A stretch of 64,000 bases of DNA from Aquibacillus saliphilus (GTDB lineage Bacteria; Bacillota; Bacilli; Bacillales; Amphibacillaceae): assembly GCF_020404745.1 (NCBI RefSeq), contig NZ_JAIZAP010000012.1:1-64000 (forward strand), in the 5' to 3' direction. The position numbers and the translations under genes are program-made. The notes beneath the pieces are model-generated. The model was not told the DNA's origin. It did no database searches and was given only the letters and a program-made list of their open reading frames with translations. Shown here piece by piece: positions 44,148 to 53,880 of the stretch; the first letter of the stretch is position 1, and every line of letters starts with the position of its first letter.

Positions 44148-45298
44148 CCCAAAAAGAAATCCGGATAGGGATGATAGGATATCAGTTTATGGGAAAGGCT
44201 CATAGCCATGCATATCGTGATTTGCCTTTTTTCTTTGATCCTAAGATTAAACCGATATTAAAAGTAGTTTCTGGTCGAAATGAAGAGGCAGTTAAAGAAG
44301 CCGCTGAAAAAATGGGGTGGGAATCCTATGAAACTGACTGGAGAAAGGTAATTGAACGTGATGATATTGATGTGATTGATATCGTTACACCAAATCATAC
44401 CCATGCGGAAATTGCAATCGCTGCAGCAGAAGCGGGTAAACATATTATTACCGAAAAACCATTAGCCTTAACAATTGAGGAAGCAGAACAAATGTATGAG
44501 GCTGTCAAAAAACATAAGGTAAAACATATGATTTGCCATAACTATCGATATGTTCCCGCAGTGCAATTTACTAAAAAATTAATTGAAGAAGGTCGGTTAG
44601 GTAGAATCTATCATTTTAGAGCAAATTATTTGCAAGACTTCATTATGGATCCAGAGTTTCCGCTTGTCTGGCGTCTAAAGAAAGAAGTGTCTGGTTCTGG
44701 AGCGCTTGGAGATATTGGTGCCCACAGTATTGATTTAGCGCGCTTCTTGGTAGGTGAATTTAAGGAGCTTGTTGGAACAACAGAAACATTTATTAAGCAA
44801 CGACCAATTGGTGAAATGGCTGGTGGTCTAAAGGGGAAAACTGGAGGAAAAGAGCTAGGAGAAGTCACGGTTGATGATGCCGTAGCCTTTATTGCTCGAT
44901 TTGAATCGGGTGCACTAGGAACCTTCGAAGCATCTAGGTTTGCCGGTGGAAATCGTAACAAGAATCGGTTCGAAATTAATGGCGAAAAAGGCTCTGTTCG
45001 ATGGGACATGGAGAATATGAATAATTTAGAGGTGTATTTTGATGATGACGAGCCTGGTTTACAAGGTTTCCGGCTAATTAATTGTACGGAAGAGTATCAT
45101 CCGTATGCTGGAAATTATTGGCCTGCAGGTCACATCATTGGTTACGAGCATACCTTTATTCATTTAATTCATGAATTCTTGAACGGTATTGCAGAAGACT
45201 ATCAACCAACTCCAAACTTTGAAGATGGTGTTAAGAATCAGAAAGTATTGCAAGCGATTGAGAAGTCTTCAGAGACAAGACAGTGGGTTGAACTATAA
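44135..45298 (+). CDS. Gfo/Idh/MocA oxidoreductase B
   Basis: A 387-residue second NAD(P)-dependent sugar dehydrogenase. IGMIGYQFMGKAHSHAYRDL forms the cofactor site, HIITEKPLALTIEEAEQM is the lysine motif, and GSGALGDIGAHSIDLARFLVGE is the substrate-domain signature. It begins with GTG inside the end of the upstream gene, so translation is coupled. Having two divergent paralogues in one operon implies two different redox steps, such as oxidation then reduction. Confidence 0.92.
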   Translation: MVGVTQKEIRIGMIGYQFMGKAHSHAYRDLPFFFDPKIKPILKVVSGRNEEAVKEAAEKMGWESYETDWRKVIERDDIDVIDIVTPNHTHAEIAIAAAEAGKHIITEKPLALTIEEAEQMYEAVKKHKVKHMICHNYRYVPAVQFTKKLIEEGRLGRIYHFRANYLQDFIMDPEFPLVWRLKKEVSGSGALGDIGAHSIDLARFLVGEFKELVGTTETFIKQRPIGEMAGGLKGKTGGKELGEVTVDDAVAFIARFESGALGTFEASRFAGGNRNKNRFEINGEKGSVRWDMENMNNLEVYFDDDEPGLQGFRLINCTEEYHPYAGNYWPAGHIIGYEHTFIHLIHEFLNGIAEDYQPTPNFEDGVKNQKVLQAIEKSSETRQWVEL

Positions 45299-45321
45299 TA
45301 GTTTTAAAAAATACATGTGTG

Positions 45322-45362
45322 GAGCAGGGGAAGATTTCATAGTATCTTCCGCTGTTTTTTTC
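45322..45362 (+). terminator. Terminator (ThuA operon)
   Basis: AGCAGGGGAAGAT pairs with GTATCTTCCGCTG-like arm, followed by eight T residues. Confidence 0.8.
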
Positions 45363-45522
45363 TTGTGAATTCAGGAATAAATATAAAATGTTAATTTATG
45401 ATTTAAACCTTAAAATTAATCAAAACATCGGTAGTCTGTCAAATTCATTACTTATTGTCGAACCATATTGTTTATTTACGAAAAATAACGCATTTATTCT
45501 AAAGTTGTACGTACATTTACGA

Positions 45523-45601
45523 TTGTAATACTTCCTCATATCTTTTATAATAAATATATTGCTAGTGTTACTTTAATTAGAGAAACCAATTTACTTGGTT
45601 T
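45523..45601 (+). promoter_or_regulatory. Promoter and downstream operator (FGGY kinase)
   Basis: TTGTAA (45523-45528), 17-base spacer, TATAAT (45546-45551), predicted start about 45558. AAACCAA (45583-45589) and TTGGTTT (45595-45601) form a perfect inverted repeat with five-base spacer about 26-44 bases into the transcript, a roadblock position. The operator differs from the XylR-like ones. Confidence 0.6.
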
Positions 45602-45655
45602 ACTGTTATTGATTTACATAAATTACTTTATTTCATTATATTGGGGGAAACTTAC

Positions 45656-47254
45656 ATGAGTCTTGATGTGAAAAATGCGATTCAAAATGGCAAAACAGTA
45701 CTTGGTATTGAACTTGGTTCAACCCGAATTAAAGCAGTTCTCATTGGAGAAGATAATGCACCAATTGCATCTGGTAGTCATGACTGGGAAAACAGCTATG
45801 TGAACAATATCTGGACCTACAACGTAGAGGATATTTGGAAGGGTTTACAAGATAGTTATCAAAAAATGGCCAACGATGTTAAACGGCAATATGGAGTCAC
45901 GATAAAATCAGTAGGTGCAATTGGTTTTAGTGCAATGATGCATGGCTATATGGCTTTTGACAAAGATGGAGAGCTTCTAGTACCTTTCCGTACTTGGCGA
46001 AACAATATTACCGAACAGGCTTCGAAAGAATTGACTGAACTATATAACCACAATATTCCTCAAAGATGGAGTATTGCTCATTTGTATCAGGCAATTTTGA
46101 ACCAGGAAGAACATATTGCTGATATTAGCTTTCAGACAACGTTAGCTGGTTATATCCATTGGAAACTGACAGGGCAGAAGGTTCTAGGAGTTGGTGAAGC
46201 TTCTGGAGTATTTCCAATTGACCTAGATACCAAGAATTACAATCAAACAATGATCAATCAGTTCAATGAATTAATCGCACCTAAAAATCTACCGTGGAAA
46301 CTTGAAGATATTATGCCAGAGGTTTTAGTGGCAGGTGAAAACGCTGGTGTCCTTACACAAGAAGGTGCAAAACTTCTGGATGTAACAGGAGAACTTGAGT
46401 CTGGTATTAAACTTTGTCCGCCTGAGGGTGATGCAGGTACTGGTATGGTTGCAACGAATAGTATAGCGAAACGTACTGGTAATGTTTCTGCTGGTACTTC
46501 CGCATTTGCGATGGTTGTACTGGAAAGTAATTTGTCTAAGGTACACCCAGAAATTGATCTTGTTACCACGCCAACAGGTAATCTGGTAGCGATGGCTCAC
46601 TCTAATAACTGTTCTTCAGATCTTAACGCATGGGTCGGATTATTTGAGGAATTTTCAAAAACAATGGGTATTGATGTGGATACAAATAAGTTATATGAAA
46701 CTTTATTTAAACAAGCCCTAAAAGGAGACCCGGATGGCGGTGGTCTATTATCGTATGGATATCTTTCAGGTGAACACATGACCCATTTTGAAGAAGGCCG
46801 TCCATTGTTTGTTCGTTCTTCAGACAGCAATTTCAATCTCGCGAATTTCATGCGTGTCCATTTATTTTCGGCATTTGGCGCAATGAAACTAGGTATGGAT
46901 ATTCTGATCAAAGAAGAAAAAGTGAAATTGGATGAAATTTTAGGTCACGGTGGCCTATTTAAGACAGAAGGTGTAGGGCAAGGTTTCTTGGCCGCTGCCT
47001 TTAATGTGCCTGTTTCTGTTATGGAAACTGCAGGAGAAGGCGGAGCATGGGGTATCGCCCTACTTGCATCTTATATGACTAACAAAGCGAATGATGAAAC
47101 GTTGGAAGAGTATTTAAACAAAACAGTATTCGCTGATAAAGAGGGTAAAACTGTGTCCCCAGATCCTAAGGATGTAGAGGGTTTTGAAAAATTTATGGAA
47201 CGTTATACCCAGGGGCTTGCAATTGAAAGAGCCGCAGTAGAAAATAGTAAATAA
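45656..47254 (+). CDS. FGGY-family carbohydrate kinase, substrate unknown
   Basis: A 532-residue sugar kinase of the FGGY superfamily. ATP/Mg loop [16 protein letters not shown] (14-29) is present; [16 protein letters not shown] is the usual xylulokinase-like active stretch; [16 protein letters not shown] and [21 protein letters not shown] belong to the C-domain. It differs clearly from the xylB product at 50225 and resembles the larger ribulokinase-like group. ATG 45656 follows GGGGGAAA. It stands alone between the ThuA operon and xylR. Confidence 0.85.
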   Translation: MSLDVKNAIQNGKTVLGIELGSTRIKAVLIGEDNAPIASGSHDWENSYVNNIWTYNVEDIWKGLQDSYQKMANDVKRQYGVTIKSVGAIGFSAMMHGYMAFDKDGELLVPFRTWRNNITEQASKELTELYNHNIPQRWSIAHLYQAILNQEEHIADISFQTTLAGYIHWKLTGQKVLGVGEASGVFPIDLDTKNYNQTMINQFNELIAPKNLPWKLEDIMPEVLVAGENAGVLTQEGAKLLDVTGELESGIKLCPPEGDAGTGMVATNSIAKRTGNVSAGTSAFAMVVLESNLSKVHPEIDLVTTPTGNLVAMAHSNNCSSDLNAWVGLFEEFSKTMGIDVDTNKLYETLFKQALKGDPDGGGLLSYGYLSGEHMTHFEEGRPLFVRSSDSNFNLANFMRVHLFSAFGAMKLGMDILIKEEKVKLDEILGHGGLFKTEGVGQGFLAAAFNVPVSVMETAGEGGAWGIALLASYMTNKANDETLEEYLNKTVFADKEGKTVSPDPKDVEGFEKFMERYTQGLAIERAAVENSK

Positions 47255-47269
47255 ATAGCTAGCAATTCA

Positions 47270-47311
47270 TAACGCGATACGGGATTTGTATGTCTCTTGT
47301 CGCGTTTTTTT
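47270..47311 (+). terminator. Terminator (FGGY kinase)
   Basis: AACGCGA (47271-47277) pairs with TCGCGTT (47300-47306), then TTTTTTG. Confidence 0.75.
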
Positions 47312-47420
47312 GTTCCAATTCAACCAAATTTCCAAGTGATTTAATAGTTAATAAGGGGATATCTAATGAAGTTAGATGGATTATACTTTTTGTGCATCCC
47401 CTTATTTAACTGCAAAACAA

Positions 47421-48599
47421 CTACAGTTTAATGTCCACTTCTAAAAAATTCTCAATTGTAAAAGCCGCAACTCCTAAAGCAGTGGAGTGTGTGGTAAGTT
47501 GTGAATAATCAATTTTTAAATCATTTTGATGTTGCTTTAGAGTATGTTTATCTATTCTATTTTTCAAGGAAGATTTAATCCATTTTTCTGATGACGACAT
47601 TCTGTTACCAATAATAATCTGATTAGGATTAAACGTATTAACAATATTTGTAATACCTACTCCTAAATAATCCCCATTTTCCTCGAATAATCTAAGAACT
47701 TTCTCGTCATTTTGTTCTGCAAGAAGGTTTAATGTTTGTAATGTTAATTCCTCGCCCGTAGGAGGCTGAATCTTTAATTTTTCTGCCCTTCTTAACAGTG
47801 CTTGCTCAGATGCATACAATTCCCAGCAACCGTTATTGCCACATCGACATTCTAAACCGTTTATCTCTATTGTCATATGTCCTGATTCACCAGAAAAACC
47901 ATTGTTTCCTTTATAAAGTTTCCCGTTTAAAATCAGACCTACACCAATACCTACGCCAACACTAACGTAAATAATATCCTCAAACTTTTGACCAATTCCA
48001 AACTTTTTCTCGCCATATGCACCTGCATTCGCTTCGTTTTCAATGATTACAGGTATTTCGTATTGTTTTTCGATAACTTGTTTAAGATGAATTCGTTTCC
48101 AATTTAAGTTAGGTGCGAATAAGATTTCTCCTTCCTTACTGACAATACCAGGAACACCAATACCAATACCAACTACCCCGTAAGGACTTGGTGGTGCAGA
48201 AGAAGTTAAAACATCAATGATTTTAAATAACTGATCAACAATCTCTTGATAGGAGAACTCTTCATAATTCACTTTTTTTTCATTTATAATGTTGCCATTA
48301 AGATCTGTTAAGATACCAAGTAAGTAATTCACACCTAAATCAATACCAATCGAGAAGCCTGCCAATTGATTGAAAAGGAGCATAACGGGTCTTCTGCCAC
48401 CACTAGATTCACCAGGTCCAGATTCATCAATTAATTGTTCTGTAATTAACTCACTAACTAGAGATGATACAGTACCTTTGTTTAAACCTGTTTTCTGGGC
48501 AACATCTGCCCGTGAAATAGGTGCTTTTTCTTTAACTTTTTCTAGCACTAACGTTTTATTTTCTTTTTTAACAACATGTTGATTCCATGTTTGATTCAT
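47421..48599 (-). CDS. xylR: XylR, ROK-family xylose repressor
   Basis: A 392-residue repressor that should leave DNA when xylose binds. The N-terminal winged helix is KAPISRADVAQKTGLNKGTVSSLVSELI (about 29-56). The ROK domain shows SIGIDLGVNYLLGILTDLNGN, VGIGIGVPGIV, and the zinc motif GLECRCGNNGCWELYASEQAL. It is divergent from xylA with a shared operator between them. Ribosome binding site is weak; length is normal for XylR. Confidence 0.94.
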   Translation of the reverse strand: MNQTWNQHVVKKENKTLVLEKVKEKAPISRADVAQKTGLNKGTVSSLVSELITEQLIDESGPGESSGGRRPVMLLFNQLAGFSIGIDLGVNYLLGILTDLNGNIINEKKVNYEEFSYQEIVDQLFKIIDVLTSSAPPSPYGVVGIGIGVPGIVSKEGEILFAPNLNWKRIHLKQVIEKQYEIPVIIENEANAGAYGEKKFGIGQKFEDIIYVSVGVGIGVGLILNGKLYKGNNGFSGESGHMTIEINGLECRCGNNGCWELYASEQALLRRAEKLKIQPPTGEELTLQTLNLLAEQNDEKVLRLFEENGDYLGVGITNIVNTFNPNQIIIGNRMSSSEKWIKSSLKNRIDKHTLKQHQNDLKIDYSQLTTHSTALGVAAFTIENFLEVDIKL

Positions 48600-48660
48600 T
48601 TACAATCAACTCGCTCTCAGGATAAATTCAATAATATTCTGTAAAATTCATTTTATCATA

Positions 48661-48705
48661 AACTTTGTTTATCCACTAGACAAACTTGAAAGTCGTTGTT
48701 ATAAT
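48661..48705 (+). promoter_or_regulatory. xylA promoter with XylR operator
   Basis: A 27-bp inverted repeat (48661-48687), left arm AACTTTGTTTA and right arm TAGACAAACTT, overlaps the -35 TAGACA (48677-48682). With a 17-base spacer, TATAAT follows at 48700-48705. The placement between xylR and xylA and the arm sequence resemble known XylR operators. Confidence 0.8.
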
Positions 48706-48767
48706 AAATGCATAGCTTGATAATTTAGTTAGTTTTACAAATTAATAATAAAATGGAGGAATTTTTT

Positions 48768-50093
48768 ATGGTTTACTTTGAAAACGTTAACAAGATAAAG
48801 TATGAAGGTCCAAATTCTAATAATCCTTTTGCATTTAAATTTTACAATCCAGAGGAAGTAATTAACGGAAAAACAATGGAAGAATATCTACGTTATGGTG
48901 TTGCATATTGGCATACATTTACGCAAGATTTAACAGATCCATTTGGAGCTGGAACTGCAATCCGTCCTTGGCACCAATACACTGGAATGGATTTAGCAAA
49001 AGCGCGTGTTGAAGCATCTTTTGAGTTTTTCGAAAAACTAGGTGTACCATATTTCTGTTTCCATGATATTGATATTGCACCAGAAGGTAGCACATTAAAA
49101 GAATCAAATCAAAACCTTGATGTTATTGTTAGCATGATAAAAGATTACATGAAGGATAGTAAAGTGAAATTGCTTTGGAACACTGCTAATAATTTCACAA
49201 ATCCAATGTTCGTTCACGGTGCTGCTTCTTCTAGTAATGCAGATGTGTATGCTTATGCTGCAGCAAAAGTGAAAAAGCAATTAGAAATTGGTAAAGAGCT
49301 TGGTGGAGAGAATTATGTGTTCTGGGGTGGTCGTGAAGGTTACGAGACTCTATTAAACACAGACATGAAACTAGAGCAAGATAATCTTGGACGTTTCTTC
49401 CACATGGCAGTAGACTATGCGAAAGAAATTGGCTTTGATGCTCAGTTCCTAATTGAACCAAAACCAAAAGAGCCTACAACACACCAGTATGACTTTGATG
49501 TTGCAACTGGACATGCATTCTTACAAAACTATGGTTTAGAAAAACATTTCAAATTTAACATTGAAGCGAACCATGCTACACTAGCTGGTCATACATTTGA
49601 ACACGAGCTTCGCTATGCCAGGGTTAACGGACTTTTAGGGTCTGTAGATGCTAACCAAGGTGACCCACTACTTGGTTGGGATACAGACGAATTCCCGACA
49701 GACTTGTATTCAACTACATTAGCTATGTATGAAATCATTAAAAATGGTGGACTTGGGGCTGGTGGATTGAACTTCGATGCGAAAGTAAGAAGAGGTTCAT
49801 TTGAGACAGATGATTTATTCCACGCACACATTGCTGGTATGGATTCATTTGCAGTAGGCTACAAAGTTGCTAACCAACTAATTGAAGATAAAGTATTTGA
49901 AAACCTTATGGAAGATCGTTATAAGAGCTATACAAGTGGCGTTGGTTTAGATATTGTTGAAGGAAAAACAGACTTCAAAAAACTAGAAGAACATGCACTT
50001 GGGTTAACTGAGATAACAAACAAATCTGGTCGCTTAGAAAGTATTAAAGCAACAATTAACCAGTATCTATTAAGAGCTTACGCTGGAAAGTAA
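48768..50093 (+). CDS. xylA: Xylose isomerase
   Basis: A 441-residue class II xylose isomerase converting D-xylose to D-xylulose. The catalytic H99-D100 is in [67 protein letters not shown] and [20 protein letters not shown] supply the metal ligands. ATG 48768 lies after TGGAGGAA, better than a start 15 bases earlier. It is followed by xylB after a stem-loop. Confidence 0.96.
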   Translation: MVYFENVNKIKYEGPNSNNPFAFKFYNPEEVINGKTMEEYLRYGVAYWHTFTQDLTDPFGAGTAIRPWHQYTGMDLAKARVEASFEFFEKLGVPYFCFHDIDIAPEGSTLKESNQNLDVIVSMIKDYMKDSKVKLLWNTANNFTNPMFVHGAASSSNADVYAYAAAKVKKQLEIGKELGGENYVFWGGREGYETLLNTDMKLEQDNLGRFFHMAVDYAKEIGFDAQFLIEPKPKEPTTHQYDFDVATGHAFLQNYGLEKHFKFNIEANHATLAGHTFEHELRYARVNGLLGSVDANQGDPLLGWDTDEFPTDLYSTTLAMYEIIKNGGLGAGGLNFDAKVRRGSFETDDLFHAHIAGMDSFAVGYKVANQLIEDKVFENLMEDRYKSYTSGVGLDIVEGKTDFKKLEEHALGLTEITNKSGRLESIKATINQYLLRAYAGK

Positions 50094-50145
50094 GTAGAAA
50101 TAACTGACCTTAGTGGTTGATAATCTCATTGTCAGCGTCCAAATC

Positions 50146-50176
50146 ACCCACACTTATAAGAAACATAAGTGTGGGT
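50146..50176 (+). promoter_or_regulatory. Intercistronic stem-loop (xylA / xylB)
   Basis: ACCCACACTTAT (50146-50157) pairs perfectly with ATAAGTGTGGGT (50165-50176), loop seven, no T-run. It may stabilise xylA mRNA and lower xylB expression. Confidence 0.75.
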
Positions 50177-50224
50177 AGTGGTCGTTGAGGAATCTAGTGT
50201 TAATTTATGAAAAGAGGTGCTCTG

Positions 50225-51724
50225 ATGAAATATGTAATTGGTGTCGATCTTGGAACAAGTGCTGTCAAGCTTCTACTTGTGAATAAGAATGGAGAGGTAG
50301 CGCATGAAGTTTCTAAATCCTATCCTCTAATTCAAGAGAAAACAGGTTACAGCGAACAAGATCCCGAGGAATGGGTAAGTCAAACTACTGCCGGAATTGC
50401 TGAACTTATTGAAACATTTGATGGAGAAATAAATGATATCGAAGGATTGAGTTTTTCTGGACAAATGCATGGTTTAGTTTTACTAGATGAGAACAATGAC
50501 GTTCTCCGCAACGCTATTTTATGGAATGATACGCGCACGACTAAACAGTGTCAGGATATTTATGATCAGGTTGGTAAGGAAAAATTTATTTCTATTACAA
50601 AAAACTTGGCGTTAGAAGGATTTACGTTACCCAAAATATTATGGGTGAAGGAAAATGAACCAGACACCTATCAAAAAGCTAAGACATTTGTACTTCCTAA
50701 GGACTACTTGCGCTACCGTATTACTGGGAAGCTGCAAATGGAGTACTCGGATGCTGCTGGAACTAGCTTGTTAGATGTAGGTTCAAAAAAGTGGAGCAAA
50801 GAAATATGTGACCTACTTGGTATTGATATTTCAATTTGTGCACCACTAGTTAACTCACATGACAATGTCGGTAAAATAACTGCTGATTTTTCTAACCAAA
50901 CTGGTCTTGTGGCAACAACAGATGTATTTGCTGGTGGAGCCGATAATGCATGTGGGGCAATAGGCTCAGGCATTCTTTCACCTGGAAAGACATTCGCAAG
51001 TATTGGTACTTCAGGAGTTGTGCTTTCCTATGAGGAAAATGGTGATAAAGATTACGAGGGTAAAGTCCACTACTTTAACCATAGTGCACCAAATGCCTAC
51101 TATACGATGGGTGTAACGTTGTCTGCAGGACATAGTTTGAACTGGTTTAAAAATACTTTTGCAGAAGATGAAGACTTCGATACACTACTGAATGAAGTGG
51201 GAACTGTACCTGTAGGATCTAATGGGCTATTGTTCACTCCATATCTTGTTGGCGAAAGAACGCCACATGCAGACTCGTCGATACGAGCAAGCTTCATCGG
51301 GATGGATAGCTCACATAAGAGAAAAGATTTTGCTCGTTCTGTATTAGAAGGAATCACGTTTTCTTTAAATGAGTCAATTGATATCTTTAGAAAAAGTGGT
51401 AAAACAATTGACACGATTTATTCAATCGGTGGCGGTGCAAAAAATGAAGAATGGTTGCAAATGCAGGCAGATATTTTCGATGCCAAAATTGTAAAACTAA
51501 CTAGTGAACAAGGACCGGGAATGGGCGCAGCGATGTTAGCAGCATTTGGTTCTGGATGGTTTTCTTCACTTGAGGAATGCGCAGATGCATTTTTAACAGA
51601 AGCTGAAGTCTATCAACCAAATAAAGAAAATGTAGAAAAGTATGAAAAACTGTTTAAAGTTTATAAGCAAGTTTATGTTCAAACCGCGGATTTGAACAAA
51701 CAGTTGATGGACTTTAGAAATTAA
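50225..51724 (+). CDS. xylB: Xylulokinase
   Basis: A 499-residue FGGY kinase phosphorylating D-xylulose to xylulose 5-phosphate. Motifs: VIGVDLGTSAVKLLLVN (4-20), GLSFSGQMHGLVLLDENN with the substrate-binding QMHG, AILWNDTRT, SIGTSGVV and SIGGGAKNEEWLQMQADIF. ATG 50225 follows AGAGGTG and is preferred over ATG 50207. Position after xylA is classical. Confidence 0.96.
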   Translation: MKYVIGVDLGTSAVKLLLVNKNGEVAHEVSKSYPLIQEKTGYSEQDPEEWVSQTTAGIAELIETFDGEINDIEGLSFSGQMHGLVLLDENNDVLRNAILWNDTRTTKQCQDIYDQVGKEKFISITKNLALEGFTLPKILWVKENEPDTYQKAKTFVLPKDYLRYRITGKLQMEYSDAAGTSLLDVGSKKWSKEICDLLGIDISICAPLVNSHDNVGKITADFSNQTGLVATTDVFAGGADNACGAIGSGILSPGKTFASIGTSGVVLSYEENGDKDYEGKVHYFNHSAPNAYYTMGVTLSAGHSLNWFKNTFAEDEDFDTLLNEVGTVPVGSNGLLFTPYLVGERTPHADSSIRASFIGMDSSHKRKDFARSVLEGITFSLNESIDIFRKSGKTIDTIYSIGGGAKNEEWLQMQADIFDAKIVKLTSEQGPGMGAAMLAAFGSGWFSSLEECADAFLTEAEVYQPNKENVEKYEKLFKVYKQVYVQTADLNKQLMDFRN

Positions 51725-51777
51725 ACGCTTCTACTAAGTGAAAGACGATCAACAAGAAAAAATGTAGATGTATAATT

Positions 51778-51826
51778 AGGAGGTAGATTGGATTAATTGG
51801 ATTAATCTAATTTGCCTCCTCTTTCT
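51778..51826 (+). terminator. Terminator (xylAB)
   Basis: AGGAGG...GATTAAT pairs with ATTAATC...CCTCCT through a long, slightly mismatched stem, then CTTTCT. The rest of the 383-base gap before the sensor kinase is AT-rich with no gene. Confidence 0.75.
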
Positions 51827-52107
51827 ACTAATATAGCAACGCATATTTTTCATTAAAATTTGTAAGGTTTTACATATTGCATAGAAAATAGGTGTTCTTA
51901 AATATAATTTTAGGAGCACTTATTTTTCTCATTCATTTACTTTTTACAAAATATAAGTGAGTCAATTTATAGAGAAAATATTTAGTATAGTTTATTTCTA
52001 ATCTGGTGCACTAGATTATTAAGGTAACAATTTATTTTTCATGGTAAACTCTAAATAAGATTTTGTCGAATAGTGAATAAAAGTGATTAAAGAAGGATTG
52101 ACTTATA

Positions 52108-53880
52108 TTGTTATCTTTATTTAGAAAATGGAATACGTTACGTAATCAAATATTGATTGTATTTGTATTTGTTATGCTTATCGTATTAGTTATAGTAGGA
52201 ATTTTGACTTATAACCGTGTATCAATGATATTGAAGGATAATGCAGAAGAACAAATGGAGCAGGTTGCAATTGAAACAAGTGGTCGTTTTGAATCACTCT
52301 ATGAGCAAATAAATTTATCAACAAAGCAGATTGCAACAAATGGGAGTGTACAAGAGCTTTTATTAGGTGAATTCTCGGGAATTCAGGCAACATTCAATCA
52401 AAGGCAATCATTAATGGATATTGTTAATACACTTCATGCCAATGCGGATGGAGTTTATGCTGTAGAATTATATACGAAAAATTACCGTAAAATTGTCCCG
52501 CTTGGTGATGAATATTTAACAACTCAGGTCAATCCGGAATATGTGAGCGAGGCTCATCGCAAGAAAGGAAGATTAGTCTGGATTGGAGAAGATGCAGTAG
52601 ATTCTGACTATTATTTAGCCCTTAGGCGTGTAAGTCTAATGAATCATGATTTTACAAATGGTGGTTATTTATTAGTCCGTATTAATAAAAACTATTTTCA
52701 ACTTAACGATGCCACAAAGTCTGAAGCTAACGAATATACTGTTTTAGTTGATAAAAATTCAAATCCGATTGTTTCAAACTATACTGGTGATATAGACGAT
52801 GTCTTATCTAATGAACGAGATACAATCCAGATTAATGGTGAAGATTATATGTTAACTAGACAGACTTCTAGTATCACTGACTGGACATTAGTTATTCTAT
52901 CTCCGGTTAGCGCGCTAACCCAAGGGATTTCAGTAGTAAGAACGGTCATTATTGTTTCAGGGATTGTTGGTATTGTTATTTTCGTTATTTTCTCTTTCTT
53001 TTTATCAACAATAATTACACGTCCTATTATTAAATTAACCTCAGCCATGAGACAGGCAAGTGAAGGAATTCTGACAGTGAATCCTGAGAGTTCATCAACA
53101 AATGAAATTAATGAATTAAATAATACGTACAATCAGTTAGTTGAAGAAACAAATCATTTAATCCAAATGGTGTATGAAAAAGAGTTAACGCGGAGTAGAA
53201 CAGAATTGAAAGCTTTACAGGCCCAGATAAATCCACACTTTTTGTTTAATACTTTAGATGCATTTTATTGGTCGTTAGAGGAGAAGGAGGAAGAGGAACT
53301 CGCTGAACTTGTACTTGCGATGTCGGAACTGTTTAGGTACACAATAACACATATCAATAAAGGAGAATGGGTTAGTATTAAAGAAGAAATGGAACATATT
53401 GAAAGATATATGCAAATAATGAAATTGCGTTTCGGAAACCGACTTGGATGGAAACAAGTTCTTCCTAGCGAATGGGAGTCGGTTCAAATTCCAAAACTAT
53501 TGATTCAACCACTTGTAGAAAATGCAGTTCTGCATGGTGCGGGTAACACGGTTAATCCGTGCATGGTGTCAATCATTGTCGAGGAATCTGAAAATAAAGG
53601 TTATTTAAAGATTAAAGTGACAGATGACGGACCGGGAATGGACCCTGAAAAAATTGAATGGCTCTATAGATCAATTAGTGAAGGTGGGGTTTCTTCTGTT
53701 AAAGGGAATGGTATCGCAATCACAAACGTTCAAAAAAGACTTCAGTTGTACTATCAAGATGAACAGTTAGACGGGTTAGTCATTAAGAGCACGATGAATA
53801 TAGGGACAAGTGTCTCTTTTGAAATACCGATTAATGGGGGTAAAATGGATGAATCAGAAAACAATCTTAGTCGTGGATGA
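52108..53880 (+). CDS. YesM-type sensor histidine kinase
   Basis: A 590-residue membrane kinase. First span about 13-34, extracellular Cache-like sensor about 35-275, second span about 283-305 (VIIVSGIVGIVIFVIFSFFL), HAMP about 306-360, then the His_kinase domain with the phospho-histidine in LQAQINPHFLFNTLDAF near 374 and N/G boxes LVENAVLHG and VTDDGPGMDPE. YesM kinases pair with AraC-type regulators to control sugar ABC transporters. TTG start; overlaps the response regulator by 32 bases. Confidence 0.92.
   Translation: MLSLFRKWNTLRNQILIVFVFVMLIVLVIVGILTYNRVSMILKDNAEEQMEQVAIETSGRFESLYEQINLSTKQIATNGSVQELLLGEFSGIQATFNQRQSLMDIVNTLHANADGVYAVELYTKNYRKIVPLGDEYLTTQVNPEYVSEAHRKKGRLVWIGEDAVDSDYYLALRRVSLMNHDFTNGGYLLVRINKNYFQLNDATKSEANEYTVLVDKNSNPIVSNYTGDIDDVLSNERDTIQINGEDYMLTRQTSSITDWTLVILSPVSALTQGISVVRTVIIVSGIVGIVIFVIFSFFLSTIITRPIIKLTSAMRQASEGILTVNPESSSTNEINELNNTYNQLVEETNHLIQMVYEKELTRSRTELKALQAQINPHFLFNTLDAFYWSLEEKEEEELAELVLAMSELFRYTITHINKGEWVSIKEEMEHIERYMQIMKLRFGNRLGWKQVLPSEWESVQIPKLLIQPLVENAVLHGAGNTVNPCMVSIIVEESENKGYLKIKVTDDGPGMDPEKIEWLYRSISEGGVSSVKGNGIAITNVQKRLQLYYQDEQLDGLVIKSTMNIGTSVSFEIPINGGKMDESENNLSRG

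Noticed and set aside
48361-48610. ORF antisense to the xylR helix-turn-helix region
   Set aside because: Shadow of a clear ROK repressor gene.
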